Part shown: positions 52,822 through 61,435 of the stretch, piece after piece
Layout: each line of letters starts with the position of its first letter
How positions within the stretch are numbered: the stretch's first letter is position 1
Source of the DNA: Nocardia arthritidis
GTDB taxonomy: Bacteria > Actinomycetota > Actinomycetes > Mycobacteriales > Mycobacteriaceae
Assembly: GCF_011801145.1 (NCBI RefSeq)
Contig: NZ_CP046172.1
Span: 7,936,001-8,000,000 of the forward strand
Direction of reading: 5' to 3'
Length of the DNA stretch: 64,000 nt
Position numbers and translations under genes: made by a program
The notes under the pieces: generated by a model
The model's database searches: none
Seen by the model: only the letters and a program-made list of their open reading frames with translations
Told to the model about the DNA's origin: nothing

Positions 52822-55481
52822 CAGGCCGCCTCGACCATCCACGGCCGCGCGCCGCCATGCCGGAGCCGGTGCAGGAAGGCGACCCAACCGGCCACGCCCG
52901 CACCGTATTCCGCGCCGAACCCGAGCATGGTGTCATCGGTGGCGACCAGCCTGCCGTCGCGCAGCGCGGCCCGCGCCGCGAGGGCGGTGGCCAAATCCTC
53001 GGCTCGGCTTCGGTTTTCCGCCGCACCCGCCGAGGCCAGATCGAGCAGGAATTCCCCGTTGCCCGCCAGACCGTGGCACACCGATGGGCCGGCCAGCCAG
53101 CGCCGATGCCACACCGCGACGGCCGCGCGTTCGGCCAGCGCAAGATAGTCGGAATCGCCACGCGCCCTGGCCAATCGGACGAGGAAGGTGCCGATGCCCG
53201 ATCCGCCGCTACACCAGAATTCGCGCAGGAAAACCGTATCCGCCGGGCCGGACCGCCAGCGCACGCCCCGGTCGTCGGGCACCGCGACCGCGCTGAGCAT
53301 GCGGCCGACCTCATCGGCCATCTTCACCCACTTCGGTTCGCGCAGCAGTTCGCCCGCAGCGAGCAGGAAGGCGCCGACTCCGGCCGCGCCGTGCGCGAAT
53401 CCGTAATCGTTCACTCCGGCCAGCCGCGAGTCGAAGGAGGTCGGTACCGGCCACAGGATCATGCCGTCGGCCCGCTCGGCCCGCGCCGCCAGCAGTTCGG
53501 CGGTTTCATATGCGCGCCTGCGCATTCCGGTCTCACCGCTGGCCCGCCACAGCCGCAGTGCGGCCAACCCGGCACCTGCCATGCCGTGCGTGATGTCCGG
53601 ATTGGGCCAGTCCACCGGCAGCTCGTCGAGCAGTTCGAGTGCGCGCGCGGCCAAGCCGGGATCGTCGAGCAATCCCGCCGCCTCGTACAGCGCCCAGGCC
53701 GTGCCCGCGCGCCCGAAATACAGTCCGGGCAACATCTTCCGGCCCGCCGCGCGGTCCTCGTCCAGCCGCTCCCCCAGCCACTGCGCGCCGACGTCCACCG
53801 CGTCGGCCAGGCGCTCGTCGCCGCGGTCCCGGGCCAGCGTCGTCAGCACCGCGAGCACACCGGCCGCACCGTGCTGCACGTTGCAGGCGTCGCTGCGTTT
53901 TCCGTACGGGGTTGCGGGCCAAAGTCTTTCCCGATCCTCCGGGGTCATCGTCGCGAGCAGATGCGCGATGCCGCCGTCCAGCAGCGCGGCGGTGTCGGGA
54001 TCCGGCCGGACATCGACCGAAAGCGCCGACACCGCGACGGGCACGCCGGATACCGCGTCGAGGAATCGGCGGGCCCGCGGCAGCGTCCACCGATCCGCCG
54101 GTTCGTCGGCGAGCAGTCCGCGCAGCAAAGGCCAAAGGCGGCAGACGTTTTCGCTGGTCTCCGCCATCGCGGCGAGCCAGTCCGCCAACCTCGCCGCGGT
54201 GGCCCGCCCCGGCAGTTCGTCCGGCGCGAGCAGCGGATCGGTCCCGGTGGTGAGCAGGAAGAGCAGTGCGCCGAGTGCGTAGCAGTCCGATGCGGCGTCG
54301 ACGGTTTCACCGCGCAGTTGTTCCGGGGCGCCGTAACCCGGTGTGCCGACCGCGATCGCGGCGGCGCCGTCCGCGGCGGCGAACTCCAGGTCGATCAGTG
54401 TCAGCGAATCATCGTGGCGAACAAGCAGATTCGTCGGCGACAGGTCGCGGATCACCAGTCCGTGCCGATGCACCGTCTCGATCAACGTCACCAGCCGCCG
54501 CGCCGCATCGACCAACCGCGGCCACGGCACACCGGGTTCGTCCCCGATGGCCTGTTCGGCACACCACGATCGAAGCGTCGGACCGTCCACCCGCTCCTGC
54601 ACCAGGAACAGATCGCCGTCCTGCTCGAACAGCGCGACACGACGCGGGGTGATGCCGGCGCGGCCGAGCCGGTCGAGCAGTTCGGCCTCGTTGCGCAGCG
54701 CGGCACACGCGTCCGCGTCACCGCCGACATGCGCCCTGGCCTGTTTGACGATCACCTGCTCGGCGGTGAATCGGTCCATCGCATGGAAAACCCCGCCCTT
54801 GTTGGCGTGCCGCACCGCCTCCCGGACGACGAACCGATTGGCCAGCAATACGCCATCTGCCGCGATATCCGACGAAATCTGTTCCGGGAAAGGCGATTCG
54901 GCCCATTGCGGCGGCTCGAACCAGGCATCGCGCCGATCCTCGACCAGTTCGCCGCCGGGCGCGACGATGACGTACCGGTATTCGCCGTCGTTGGTCAGCG
55001 TCTGACGTCCGCGGAAGGCGCCGAAGCGGTAGTGCACCAGGCTGCCGGGCCGGTACGGCCGGTCGGACAGTATCGATGGACCGGCCAAACCCGCTGTGGC
55101 CTCGTGCAATTCGCGAGCCAGACAGCGGAACCGGTCATCGTCGTCCGGGTAGACGGTGATGAATTTCCCTGCGCCGCCTCGGGTGTAGCGTCCGCCGGTC
55201 AGCTCGCGCACCCGCTCCGGCGTGCTGGCGAATTTGAACTGGCAGCCCGCCCGCAGCAGCACGTCCAACGCCCGGTCGAGCACCTCGGCCGCCGAAGCCG
55301 GGGTGCACGACAGATGCAGTTTCCAACCCTGCTCGCGCTGCACATATCCCGGCGGCCGCAGCAGACACCAGATTTCGTCGACCCGAACGCTCCACCCCTC
55401 GAGCCAGGCCGCGGCCAGGCGCTCGCGTGCCATCCGGACCAGCGGCGAGGCATCGGCCGTGCCCCGTGCACCTTCCCCCAT
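52821..55481 (-). CDS. lanL: Class IV lanthipeptide synthetase (LanL)
   Basis: 886 residues, ATG at 55481 with GAGGGG upstream. Three domains: N-terminal phospho-Ser/Thr lyase (about 30-205, with FKFASTPERV and RGGAGKFITVYP), kinase (about 215-475: Lys246 in VIVKQ, Asp346 in IRDLSPTN, DLE in place of DFG) and LanC-like cyclase (about 495-886). The cyclase keeps the zinc ligands Cys757 (REFWCSGGSG) and Cys802-His803 (VCHGLAGNG), which class III enzymes lack; this places it in class IV. It phosphorylates and eliminates Ser/Thr and forms (methyl)lanthionine. First gene of the operon with protease and two precursors. Confidence 0.92.
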   Translation of the reverse strand: MGEGARGTADASPLVRMARERLAAAWLEGWSVRVDEIWCLLRPPGYVQREQGWKLHLSCTPASAAEVLDRALDVLLRAGCQFKFASTPERVRELTGGRYTRGGAGKFITVYPDDDDRFRCLARELHEATAGLAGPSILSDRPYRPGSLVHYRFGAFRGRQTLTNDGEYRYVIVAPGGELVEDRRDAWFEPPQWAESPFPEQISSDIAADGVLLANRFVVREAVRHANKGGVFHAMDRFTAEQVIVKQARAHVGGDADACAALRNEAELLDRLGRAGITPRRVALFEQDGDLFLVQERVDGPTLRSWCAEQAIGDEPGVPWPRLVDAARRLVTLIETVHRHGLVIRDLSPTNLLVRHDDSLTLIDLEFAAADGAAAIAVGTPGYGAPEQLRGETVDAASDCYALGALLFLLTTGTDPLLAPDELPGRATAARLADWLAAMAETSENVCRLWPLLRGLLADEPADRWTLPRARRFLDAVSGVPVAVSALSVDVRPDPDTAALLDGGIAHLLATMTPEDRERLWPATPYGKRSDACNVQHGAAGVLAVLTTLARDRGDERLADAVDVGAQWLGERLDEDRAAGRKMLPGLYFGRAGTAWALYEAAGLLDDPGLAARALELLDELPVDWPNPDITHGMAGAGLAALRLWRASGETGMRRRAYETAELLAARAERADGMILWPVPTSFDSRLAGVNDYGFAHGAAGVGAFLLAAGELLREPKWVKMADEVGRMLSAVAVPDDRGVRWRSGPADTVFLREFWCSGGSGIGTFLVRLARARGDSDYLALAERAAVAVWHRRWLAGPSVCHGLAGNGEFLLDLASAGAAENRSRAEDLATALAARAALRDGRLVATDDTMLGFGAEYGAGVAGWVAFLHRLRHGGARPWMVEAA

Positions 55482-55595
55482 CGCGATACCCCTCGAAACG
55501 GCCTGTGCAGGCGACGATTTGACGCTTTCGAGGATGTCGCGGCGATAACGGCGCGGCTAGGTCCCGGTCCGCTCAGCAGACCGTGTGGAATGCCG

Positions 55596-56405
55596 TCACG
55601 GCTTGCGACCCACCGCGCCCAGCATGGATACCGCCTCCGGACGCGGATGCGCGTGCCACTCCTCGGGCCGCCACGCCGTCACCGAGACGATGCCGGGCGG
55701 CACCAATTCGAAGCCGCGGAAGAACCGGCTGAATTCCGGCGTGGAACGCAACTGGAACGGCACGCCGCTGCGCGCGATTGCCGCGTTGTTCTCGGCCAGA
55801 TCCTCGGCGGTGAGATAGTCGCTGGTCGCGTGGGTCATCGCCAGATAGCTCCCGGACGGCAGCGCATCGCACAGCCTGCGCACCACCTCGTACGGCTCCT
55901 GGTCGTCGGTGATGAAGTGCATGATGGCCACCAGTATCAGCGCGACCGGCTGGGTCAGGTCCAGGATTCTGGCGAGATCCGGATGACCGAGGATGTACTC
56001 CGGATCGCGGACATCGGCCTCCAGGTATGCGGTGGCGCCCTCGTCCGAGCTGTTCAGCAGGGCGCGGGCGTGCACGAGCACGATCGGGTCGTTGTCGACG
56101 TAGACGATGCGGGAGTCCGGCGCGACATCCTGTGCGATCTCGTGCACATTGCCCGCCGTCGGCAGCCCGGTGCCGATGTCGAGGAACTGCCGGATACCGG
56201 CCTCGGCCAGATAGGCCACCGCCCGCCGCAGGAATTTGCGATTCTCCAGCGCCGCGAAGCGAATCGTCGGGAACGCCTCGGCCACCACGTCGGCGGATTC
56301 CCGGTCGGCGGCGAAATTGTCCTTGCCGCCGAGCCAGTAGTCATACCGGCGCGCCGGATGTGGCTTGCCGGTATCGAGCCGGTCCGCCGCCGAGTCCGGG
56401 TCCAC
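55596..56405 (-). CDS. SAM-dependent methyltransferase (DUF574-type)
   Basis: 269 residues from a GTG at 56405. N-terminal RRYDYWLGGKDNFAADRES and the glycine motif FLDIGTGLPTAGNVHE, then VYVDNDPIVLVHARALL, are hallmarks of the actinobacterial S-adenosyl-methionine methyltransferase family PF04672. These are often found in natural-product loci, but targets are mostly unknown. It precedes LanL on the same strand by 114 bp, so it may be co-transcribed and might modify the lanthipeptide; no proof of that. Confidence 0.88.
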   Translation of the reverse strand: MDPDSAADRLDTGKPHPARRYDYWLGGKDNFAADRESADVVAEAFPTIRFAALENRKFLRRAVAYLAEAGIRQFLDIGTGLPTAGNVHEIAQDVAPDSRIVYVDNDPIVLVHARALLNSSDEGATAYLEADVRDPEYILGHPDLARILDLTQPVALILVAIMHFITDDQEPYEVVRRLCDALPSGSYLAMTHATSDYLTAEDLAENNAAIARSGVPFQLRSTPEFSRFFRGFELVPPGIVSVTAWRPEEWHAHPRPEAVSMLGAVGRKP

Positions 56406-56471
56406 TACGCCCTCGATTCGTTTGCATTAGTCTCATGATGTCGGCCGTGCGTTGCGATCAGGTAGCGAGCC

Positions 56472-57653
56472 ATGATGGACCTCGAGTACAGCCCATACGA
56501 TTTCGATATCCAGGACGACCCGTATCCCTACTATGCCAGGCTGCGCGAGCGGGCCCCGGTGTTCCGTAACGAGGCGGACGACTTCTGGGCGCTGTCCCGC
56601 CATGCCGATGTCCTCGCGGCGCTCCGGGATCACGACCGCTTCTCCAGCGTCAACGGCATGCGCATCGAACCGGCGTTCTGGGGGCCGCAGGCCGGGCAGT
56701 TCTTCTCCTTCATCGCGATGGATCCGCCGGAACACACCCGGATGCGCGGCCTGGTCGCCAAGGCGTTCACCCAGCGCCGGGTGCGGCAATTGGAGCCGCG
56801 GCTGCGCGAGATCGCCCGGGATCTGCTGCGGCCGCTGCTGGCCCGCGGCAGCTTCGATCTGATGACCGATTTCGCCATCCACTTCCCGACCGAGGTGATC
56901 GCCGAACTGGTCGGCGTGCCCGTCGCCGATCGCGAAATGCTCAGCGAACTCGGCATGGAGATCATGCACTCCGACGAGGAGTCCACCGATTTGCGGCCGG
57001 AGGCCGTGCAGGCGGTCGGCGCGCTGGTCGCCTACTACACCGAGCTGACGATCGAACGCGGCCGCGACCGCCGCGACGACCTGCTGTCCGACCTGCTCGA
57101 CGCCGCCGACGCGGACGACCGGCTCACCCCGGCGGAGATCGTCGGCGTGTTGATCCTGTTGATCGGCGCAGGCATCGAAACCGTGATGCTGAACCTCGGC
57201 CAGGCCTGGCACGCCGCGTGGCGGCACCCGGACCAGCGGCGCCTGGCATTCGGCGGCCGGATCGCCGAGTGGATCGCCGAGACGCTGCGCTATGAACCCG
57301 CGGGGCAGACCTTATTGCGCTGCACGACCGAACCGGTCGAACTGCACGGTGTGAAGATTCCGGCGGGTGCGCGGGTGGTGCTGCTCCCCGCGTCGGCCAA
57401 CCGCGACCCGGCGGTGTTCCCGGATCCGGACGTCTTCGATTTGCACCGAGACACCTCCGCGTCGCTCGCCTTCGGCAGCGGCCGCCACCACTGCCTCGGC
57501 GCGAACCTGGGCCAGTTGGAGATGCGGATAGCGCTGGAGGAGATCGTCGCCGCGGTCGCCGACTACGACATCGATCCCGACGGCGCGCGGCGCATCCACT
57601 CCACCAACAACCGCGGTTTCGCGGCATTGCCCACCACCGTCGTCCCGCGCTGA
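56472..57653 (+). CDS. Cytochrome P450
   Basis: 393 residues (ATG at 56472 or 56475). Bacterial soluble P450: N-terminal DDPYPYYARLRERAPV, I-helix LIGAGIETVMLNL, ExxR in ETLRYEP, and the haem loop FGSGRHHCLGANLG with Cys341 as iron ligand. Hydroxylates or oxidises a small molecule with electrons from a ferredoxin partner not encoded here. It is divergent from the methyltransferase (66 bp apart), so it could share regulation with the lanthipeptide operon, but that link is inference. Confidence 0.92.
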   Translation: MMDLEYSPYDFDIQDDPYPYYARLRERAPVFRNEADDFWALSRHADVLAALRDHDRFSSVNGMRIEPAFWGPQAGQFFSFIAMDPPEHTRMRGLVAKAFTQRRVRQLEPRLREIARDLLRPLLARGSFDLMTDFAIHFPTEVIAELVGVPVADREMLSELGMEIMHSDEESTDLRPEAVQAVGALVAYYTELTIERGRDRRDDLLSDLLDAADADDRLTPAEIVGVLILLIGAGIETVMLNLGQAWHAAWRHPDQRRLAFGGRIAEWIAETLRYEPAGQTLLRCTTEPVELHGVKIPAGARVVLLPASANRDPAVFPDPDVFDLHRDTSASLAFGSGRHHCLGANLGQLEMRIALEEIVAAVADYDIDPDGARRIHSTNNRGFAALPTTVVPR

Positions 57654-57821
57654 ACGCCGGGCGGCGGCGGATTCGGCGAATCCACAGCCGATTCGGCCGC
57701 CACGGCCGCCCGAATTGTGCAAACTTGTTATTTCACAACAGCATTGAGGGGCACCCAAGGAGAGCCGATGGGGTGGGTAAGTACTGGGCCACCTGACGGA
57801 CACCCGTAGAGGGGTGTGGCG

Positions 57822-58439
57822 ATGTCGTCGAACAACCGCAGGCGCAGAGCGGCTGAACCGGTCTGGCCCGGGATGCTCCCGCCGCAGCGCGCCGGACAGC
57901 GGCGGGCGGGGCACCGGCCGCTGCGGCGCGGGCTGCGGCGGATCTGGCTGGTGCTCGGGCTCGCGGTGGCCGGATCCGTCGCCGCGGTGACGGTGGTGCT
58001 GGTGTACACGGCGGCCGCCACCGGTCCGCGCCAATCGGCCGTCGTCGTCGATCCGGTACTCGGCGGCGGACCCGGCTGCGAACCCGTCCGCACCGAACAA
58101 CTGGTGCGCGGCAACGGAATCGGTGGCACCGACTCCGGGCCGAATGTCATCCTCGCCTTCCAGCACGCCTACTACGTCGCCCGCTCCGGCACGGTCGCCA
58201 GGCAGGCGACCACACCGGACGCGGCGGTGTCGGCCGCGGATGTCATCGATACCGGAATCGCGTCGATACCGGCGGACACCAAGCACTGCGTGCTGATCAC
58301 CCCGATATCCGACGGCCGATTCGATGTGGTGGTCTCCGAGATCCGGCCCGACGCCACCGTGCACAGCTACCGCCAGTTCGTGACGGTGACGGCGCGCAAC
58401 GGCGCGGTGCTGATCGCGAAAATCGAACGACCGGCCTAG
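57822..58439 (+). CDS. Single-pass membrane protein, unknown function
   Basis: 205 residues from the ATG at 57822. A basic, Pro/Arg-rich cytosolic start, one membrane helix (IWLVLGLAVAGSVAAVTVVLVY), then an extracytoplasmic domain of about 150 residues with two Cys (GPGCEPVR and KHCVLITP). The domain has alternating strands (RFDVVVSEIRPDAT). Similar anchored proteins are common in nocardiae; no function can be assigned. Confidence 0.65.
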   Translation: MSSNNRRRRAAEPVWPGMLPPQRAGQRRAGHRPLRRGLRRIWLVLGLAVAGSVAAVTVVLVYTAAATGPRQSAVVVDPVLGGGPGCEPVRTEQLVRGNGIGGTDSGPNVILAFQHAYYVARSGTVARQATTPDAAVSAADVIDTGIASIPADTKHCVLITPISDGRFDVVVSEIRPDATVHSYRQFVTVTARNGAVLIAKIERPA

Positions 58440-58481
58440 ATTTCACCCAACACGGCGAAAACCGAACGCCCCGAATGATTT

Positions 58482-59387
58482 TCAGGTCGGCTGCCGCACG
58501 GCGGCGCGAACGAACCCGTCCGCGTCGGCCAGCAGCTTGTGCGCCTCGGCCTGATCGACACCGGCCAGCTGCATGACGATGGCCGTCTTCGGATGCCCGT
58601 CGGCGGCCGTCAAAAGTGCGGCGGCGGTTGCGGAATCGACGCCGGTGGCCTCCGCGACGATGCGCCGGGCGCGGTCGACCAGCTTGACGTTGGACGGGTT
58701 CACATCGACCATCAGGTTGCCGTACACCTTGCCGGACCGCACCATCGCCGCGGTCGAGAGCATATTGCACACCATTTTCTGCGCGGTGCCCGCCTTGAGC
58801 CGCGTCGAACCCGTCAGAACCTCTGGGCCGGTATCGATTTCGATACCGACATCGGCGTGGTCGGACAGTTCGGCATGGCGGTTGCAGGAAACCGCAACGG
58901 TCGCAGCGCCGATCGAACGCGCATACCGTAAAGCGCCGATGGCATAAGGGGTTCGGCCGCTGGCGGCCAGTGCGACCACCACATCCGCCGCGGTGAGCGC
59001 CGGATTCAGCGCGATGAGATCGCGCACGGCCAGCGCCGGATCGTCCTCGACGCCCTCGACCGCCCGCGACAGCGCCACCATTCCGCCCGCGATCACCCCG
59101 ACCACCTCGGCCGGATCGGTGCCGAACGTCGGCGGGCACTCCACCGCGTCGAGCACGCCGAGCCTGCCGCTGGTGCCCGCGCCGACATAGATCAGCCTGC
59201 CACCGCGACCGCGCGCCGCGACGATCGACTCGACCGCCCGCGCGATATCCGGAATAGCCTCGGCCACCGCGGCGGCCACCCCGGCGTCCTCGGCGTTCAT
59301 GGCGCGCAACAGCTGTTCGACCGGCATCGAATCGAGCCCTGCCGTGCGCGGATTCACCGACTCGGTGGTTAGCTCACCGATCTCCAT
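58482..59387 (-). CDS. murQ: N-acetylmuramic acid 6-phosphate etherase
   Basis: 301 residues. SIS-domain enzyme that removes the lactyl ether from MurNAc-6-phosphate to give GlcNAc-6-phosphate. Signatures: LTTESVNPRTAGLDSMP at the start, GRLIYVGAGTSGRLGVLDA, ECPPTFGTDP and GTAQKMVCNMLSTAAMVRSG. Last gene of the amino-sugar recycling operon; it starts 6 nt after the murR-like gene. Confidence 0.94.
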   Translation of the reverse strand: MEIGELTTESVNPRTAGLDSMPVEQLLRAMNAEDAGVAAAVAEAIPDIARAVESIVAARGRGGRLIYVGAGTSGRLGVLDAVECPPTFGTDPAEVVGVIAGGMVALSRAVEGVEDDPALAVRDLIALNPALTAADVVVALAASGRTPYAIGALRYARSIGAATVAVSCNRHAELSDHADVGIEIDTGPEVLTGSTRLKAGTAQKMVCNMLSTAAMVRSGKVYGNLMVDVNPSNVKLVDRARRIVAEATGVDSATAAALLTAADGHPKTAIVMQLAGVDQAEAHKLLADADGFVRAAVRQPT

Positions 59388-59393
59388 CGAGCC

Positions 59394-60272
59394 TCACTGC
59401 TCCTCCTGCGTTTCTCTACCCTTGCGCCGGTCGACCACCGCGTCGTATGTACGGCGCAGTGCGACCGCCGCCGCCGGTGTGCGTTGCAGCACACCGACAT
59501 ACAGCGCGTCGACGACAAGCAACTGACTCATCCGGCTCGCCATGGCCGCCGAGCGGAATCCGTCCTCGCGCCCGGCGACCAGCAGCGTATGCGCGGCCGT
59601 CCTGGCCAGCCGCGACTGCGCGCCGCCGGTCACCGCGACGGTGGTCGCGCCCGCCGCGGCCGCCCGCCGGGTGGCCTCGACGATCGCCTGCGTCTCCCCC
59701 GAATGCGAGAAGGCCACCAGCACATCGCCGTCGTGCAGCAGGCTGCCCTGCACCAGCGCGCCGTCCTCCGAGGTGCAGACGTGGCACCACATGCCGATGC
59801 GGTTCAGCTTCTGGTCCATATCCACCGCGACCAGCCCCGATGCGCCGATCCCGACCAGCAGCACCCGCCGCGCCCGGACCAGCGCGTCGACGACGGCCTC
59901 CATCGTCGCCGGATCGGCCAGGTCGGCGGTGGCCAGCATGCCCTCGGTCTCGAAGGCGGTGAGCTTCTGCATCACCTTGCCCAGCGCGTCGTCGGCGACG
60001 ATATCGGTGGCGAACACCGGGGTGCCCGCATCGACGCTCGCCGCGGCCGCCAGTGCCAGCCGCAGCTGCGGATAACCCTCGTAGCCGAGCATTTTCGCCA
60101 GCCGCACCACCGCGGAGGTGCTGGCCTCGGCGCGTTCGGCGAGCTGGTTGACGGTCAGCTGCGCGGCGCCCGCCGGATCGTCGCGGATCACCCTGGCCAC
60201 CCGCAGCGCGGTCGGCGTCAGGTTGGGCAGTGCCGCCAGCAGGCGGGTGCGGACATCATCTCCGTCGGCCAT
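59394..60272 (-). CDS. murR: RpiR/MurR-family regulator
   Basis: 292 residues. N-terminal helix-turn-helix (LTVNQLAERAEASTSAVVRLAKMLGYEGYPQLR) and a C-terminal SIS sugar-phosphate domain (RRVLLVGIGASGLVAVDMDQK, VLVAFSHSGETQAIVEATR). MurR homologues sense MurNAc-6-phosphate and control murQ operons. It is inside the operon, 2 nt after anmK, which is consistent with autoregulation through the inverted repeat upstream of the symporter. Confidence 0.9.
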   Translation of the reverse strand: MADGDDVRTRLLAALPNLTPTALRVARVIRDDPAGAAQLTVNQLAERAEASTSAVVRLAKMLGYEGYPQLRLALAAAASVDAGTPVFATDIVADDALGKVMQKLTAFETEGMLATADLADPATMEAVVDALVRARRVLLVGIGASGLVAVDMDQKLNRIGMWCHVCTSEDGALVQGSLLHDGDVLVAFSHSGETQAIVEATRRAAAAGATTVAVTGGAQSRLARTAAHTLLVAGREDGFRSAAMASRMSQLLVVDALYVGVLQRTPAAAVALRRTYDAVVDRRKGRETQEEQ

Positions 60273-60274
60273 GG

Positions 60275-61435
60275 TCAGCCCACCACCGTCAGCTGTCGCG
60301 GCGCCGCGGCCGGACGCGGTGGCAGGTCGAATCCGGCCGCTCCCGGGGTGAGCGATCCGAGCACCGACGCGTGCCGCGCACCGGTGCAGGCCGGGAGCAC
60401 GCCGGGCAGACCGTGCGCGGTGAGGAAGCCGAGCACCGCGAAGGCCGCGGCCTCCTTGGCGGGCGACGGCAGGCCGAGATCGTCGGAGGTGCGCAGTTCG
60501 GCGGTGGCCAACTCGCCGCGCAGCATCCGCATGAGCACCGGATTTCTGGTCCCGCCGCCTGAGGCGATCACCTCGGTGGGCGCGTGCGGTGCGAGCGAAT
60601 CGGCAATTGTTCGAGCGGTCAAGGCGGTCACAGTGGCGACGATATCGTCGGCCGGTAACGCCGAGACCCGCAACACGCGCTCGAGGTAGGCACGGTTGAA
60701 CAGCTCCTTGCCGGTGGTCTTGGGCGGCGGCGCGCCGAAATAGGGTTCGGCGAGCAGTGTCTTCAGCAGCGTTTCGTCCACCCGGCCGCGCCCCGCGCGC
60801 AGGCCGTCGCGGTCGAAATGCTCGGCGCCCGCGGTCGCGAGCTCCACCGCGGCATCGATGAGCGCGTTGCCCGGGCCGGTGTCGAATGCGACCGGCGGAT
60901 CACCGAGCACGGTCACGTTGGCGATGCCGCCGATATTCAGCGCGGCCGCGCGGCCGGGCCGCCCGCGCAGCCACAGCACGTCGAACAGCCCGACCAGCGG
61001 TGCGCCCTGACCGCCCGCGGCGATATCGCGGGAGCGGAAATCGCTGACCACCGGCAGTCCAGTACGTTCGGCGATCCAGGCGGGCTGGCCCAGCTGCAGG
61101 GTGCCCAGTACGGCACCGTCGTGCACCCAGTGGTAAACCGTCTGTCCGTGTGAGGCGACGAGATCGGCTGTGCCGTCGAAGAATTCGTGTACCGCCGCCT
61201 CGGCGGCCGCGGTGAAGGCCTGACCGATCCAGGTGTCGAGGCGGCAGACCGCGGCCATATCCACTGCGGCGGGCGGCAGCGCGGCGATGAGTTCGGCCCG
61301 CACGCCCTCCGGGTACGGCAGGCTGAGCCCACCTACGATGCGAACCTGTAATTCGGTGTCCCGCAACGAGATATCCGCGCCTACCGCATCGATCGCATCG
61401 TGCGATGTGCCCGACATCAACCCGATCACCCGCAC
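60275..61435 (-). CDS. anmK: Anhydro-N-acetylmuramic acid kinase
   Basis: 386 residues from a GTG at 61435 that overlaps the symporter TAG by one base; a longer frame upstream is antisense of nothing useful and is rejected. VIGLMSGTSHDAIDAVG is the family start, VASHGQTVYHW and AFDTGPGNALIDAAVE are conserved ATP/sugar motifs, and ASGGGTRNPVLM comes near the end. It opens the anhydro ring and phosphorylates anhMurNAc to MurNAc-6-phosphate, the MurQ substrate. Confidence 0.93.
   Translation of the reverse strand: MRVIGLMSGTSHDAIDAVGADISLRDTELQVRIVGGLSLPYPEGVRAELIAALPPAAVDMAAVCRLDTWIGQAFTAAAEAAVHEFFDGTADLVASHGQTVYHWVHDGAVLGTLQLGQPAWIAERTGLPVVSDFRSRDIAAGGQGAPLVGLFDVLWLRGRPGRAAALNIGGIANVTVLGDPPVAFDTGPGNALIDAAVELATAGAEHFDRDGLRAGRGRVDETLLKTLLAEPYFGAPPPKTTGKELFNRAYLERVLRVSALPADDIVATVTALTARTIADSLAPHAPTEVIASGGGTRNPVLMRMLRGELATAELRTSDDLGLPSPAKEAAAFAVLGFLTAHGLPGVLPACTGARHASVLGSLTPGAAGFDLPPRPAAAPRQLTVVG

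Noticed and set aside
52822..52887. Upstream extension of the S9 protease
   Set aside because: It reads into the 3' end of lanL in another frame with no protease similarity; the ATGA overlap start is more economical.
52821..55481. Assignment of the synthetase to class III (LanKC)
   Set aside because: Class III cyclase domains lack zinc ligands, while Cys757 and Cys802-His803 are present here.
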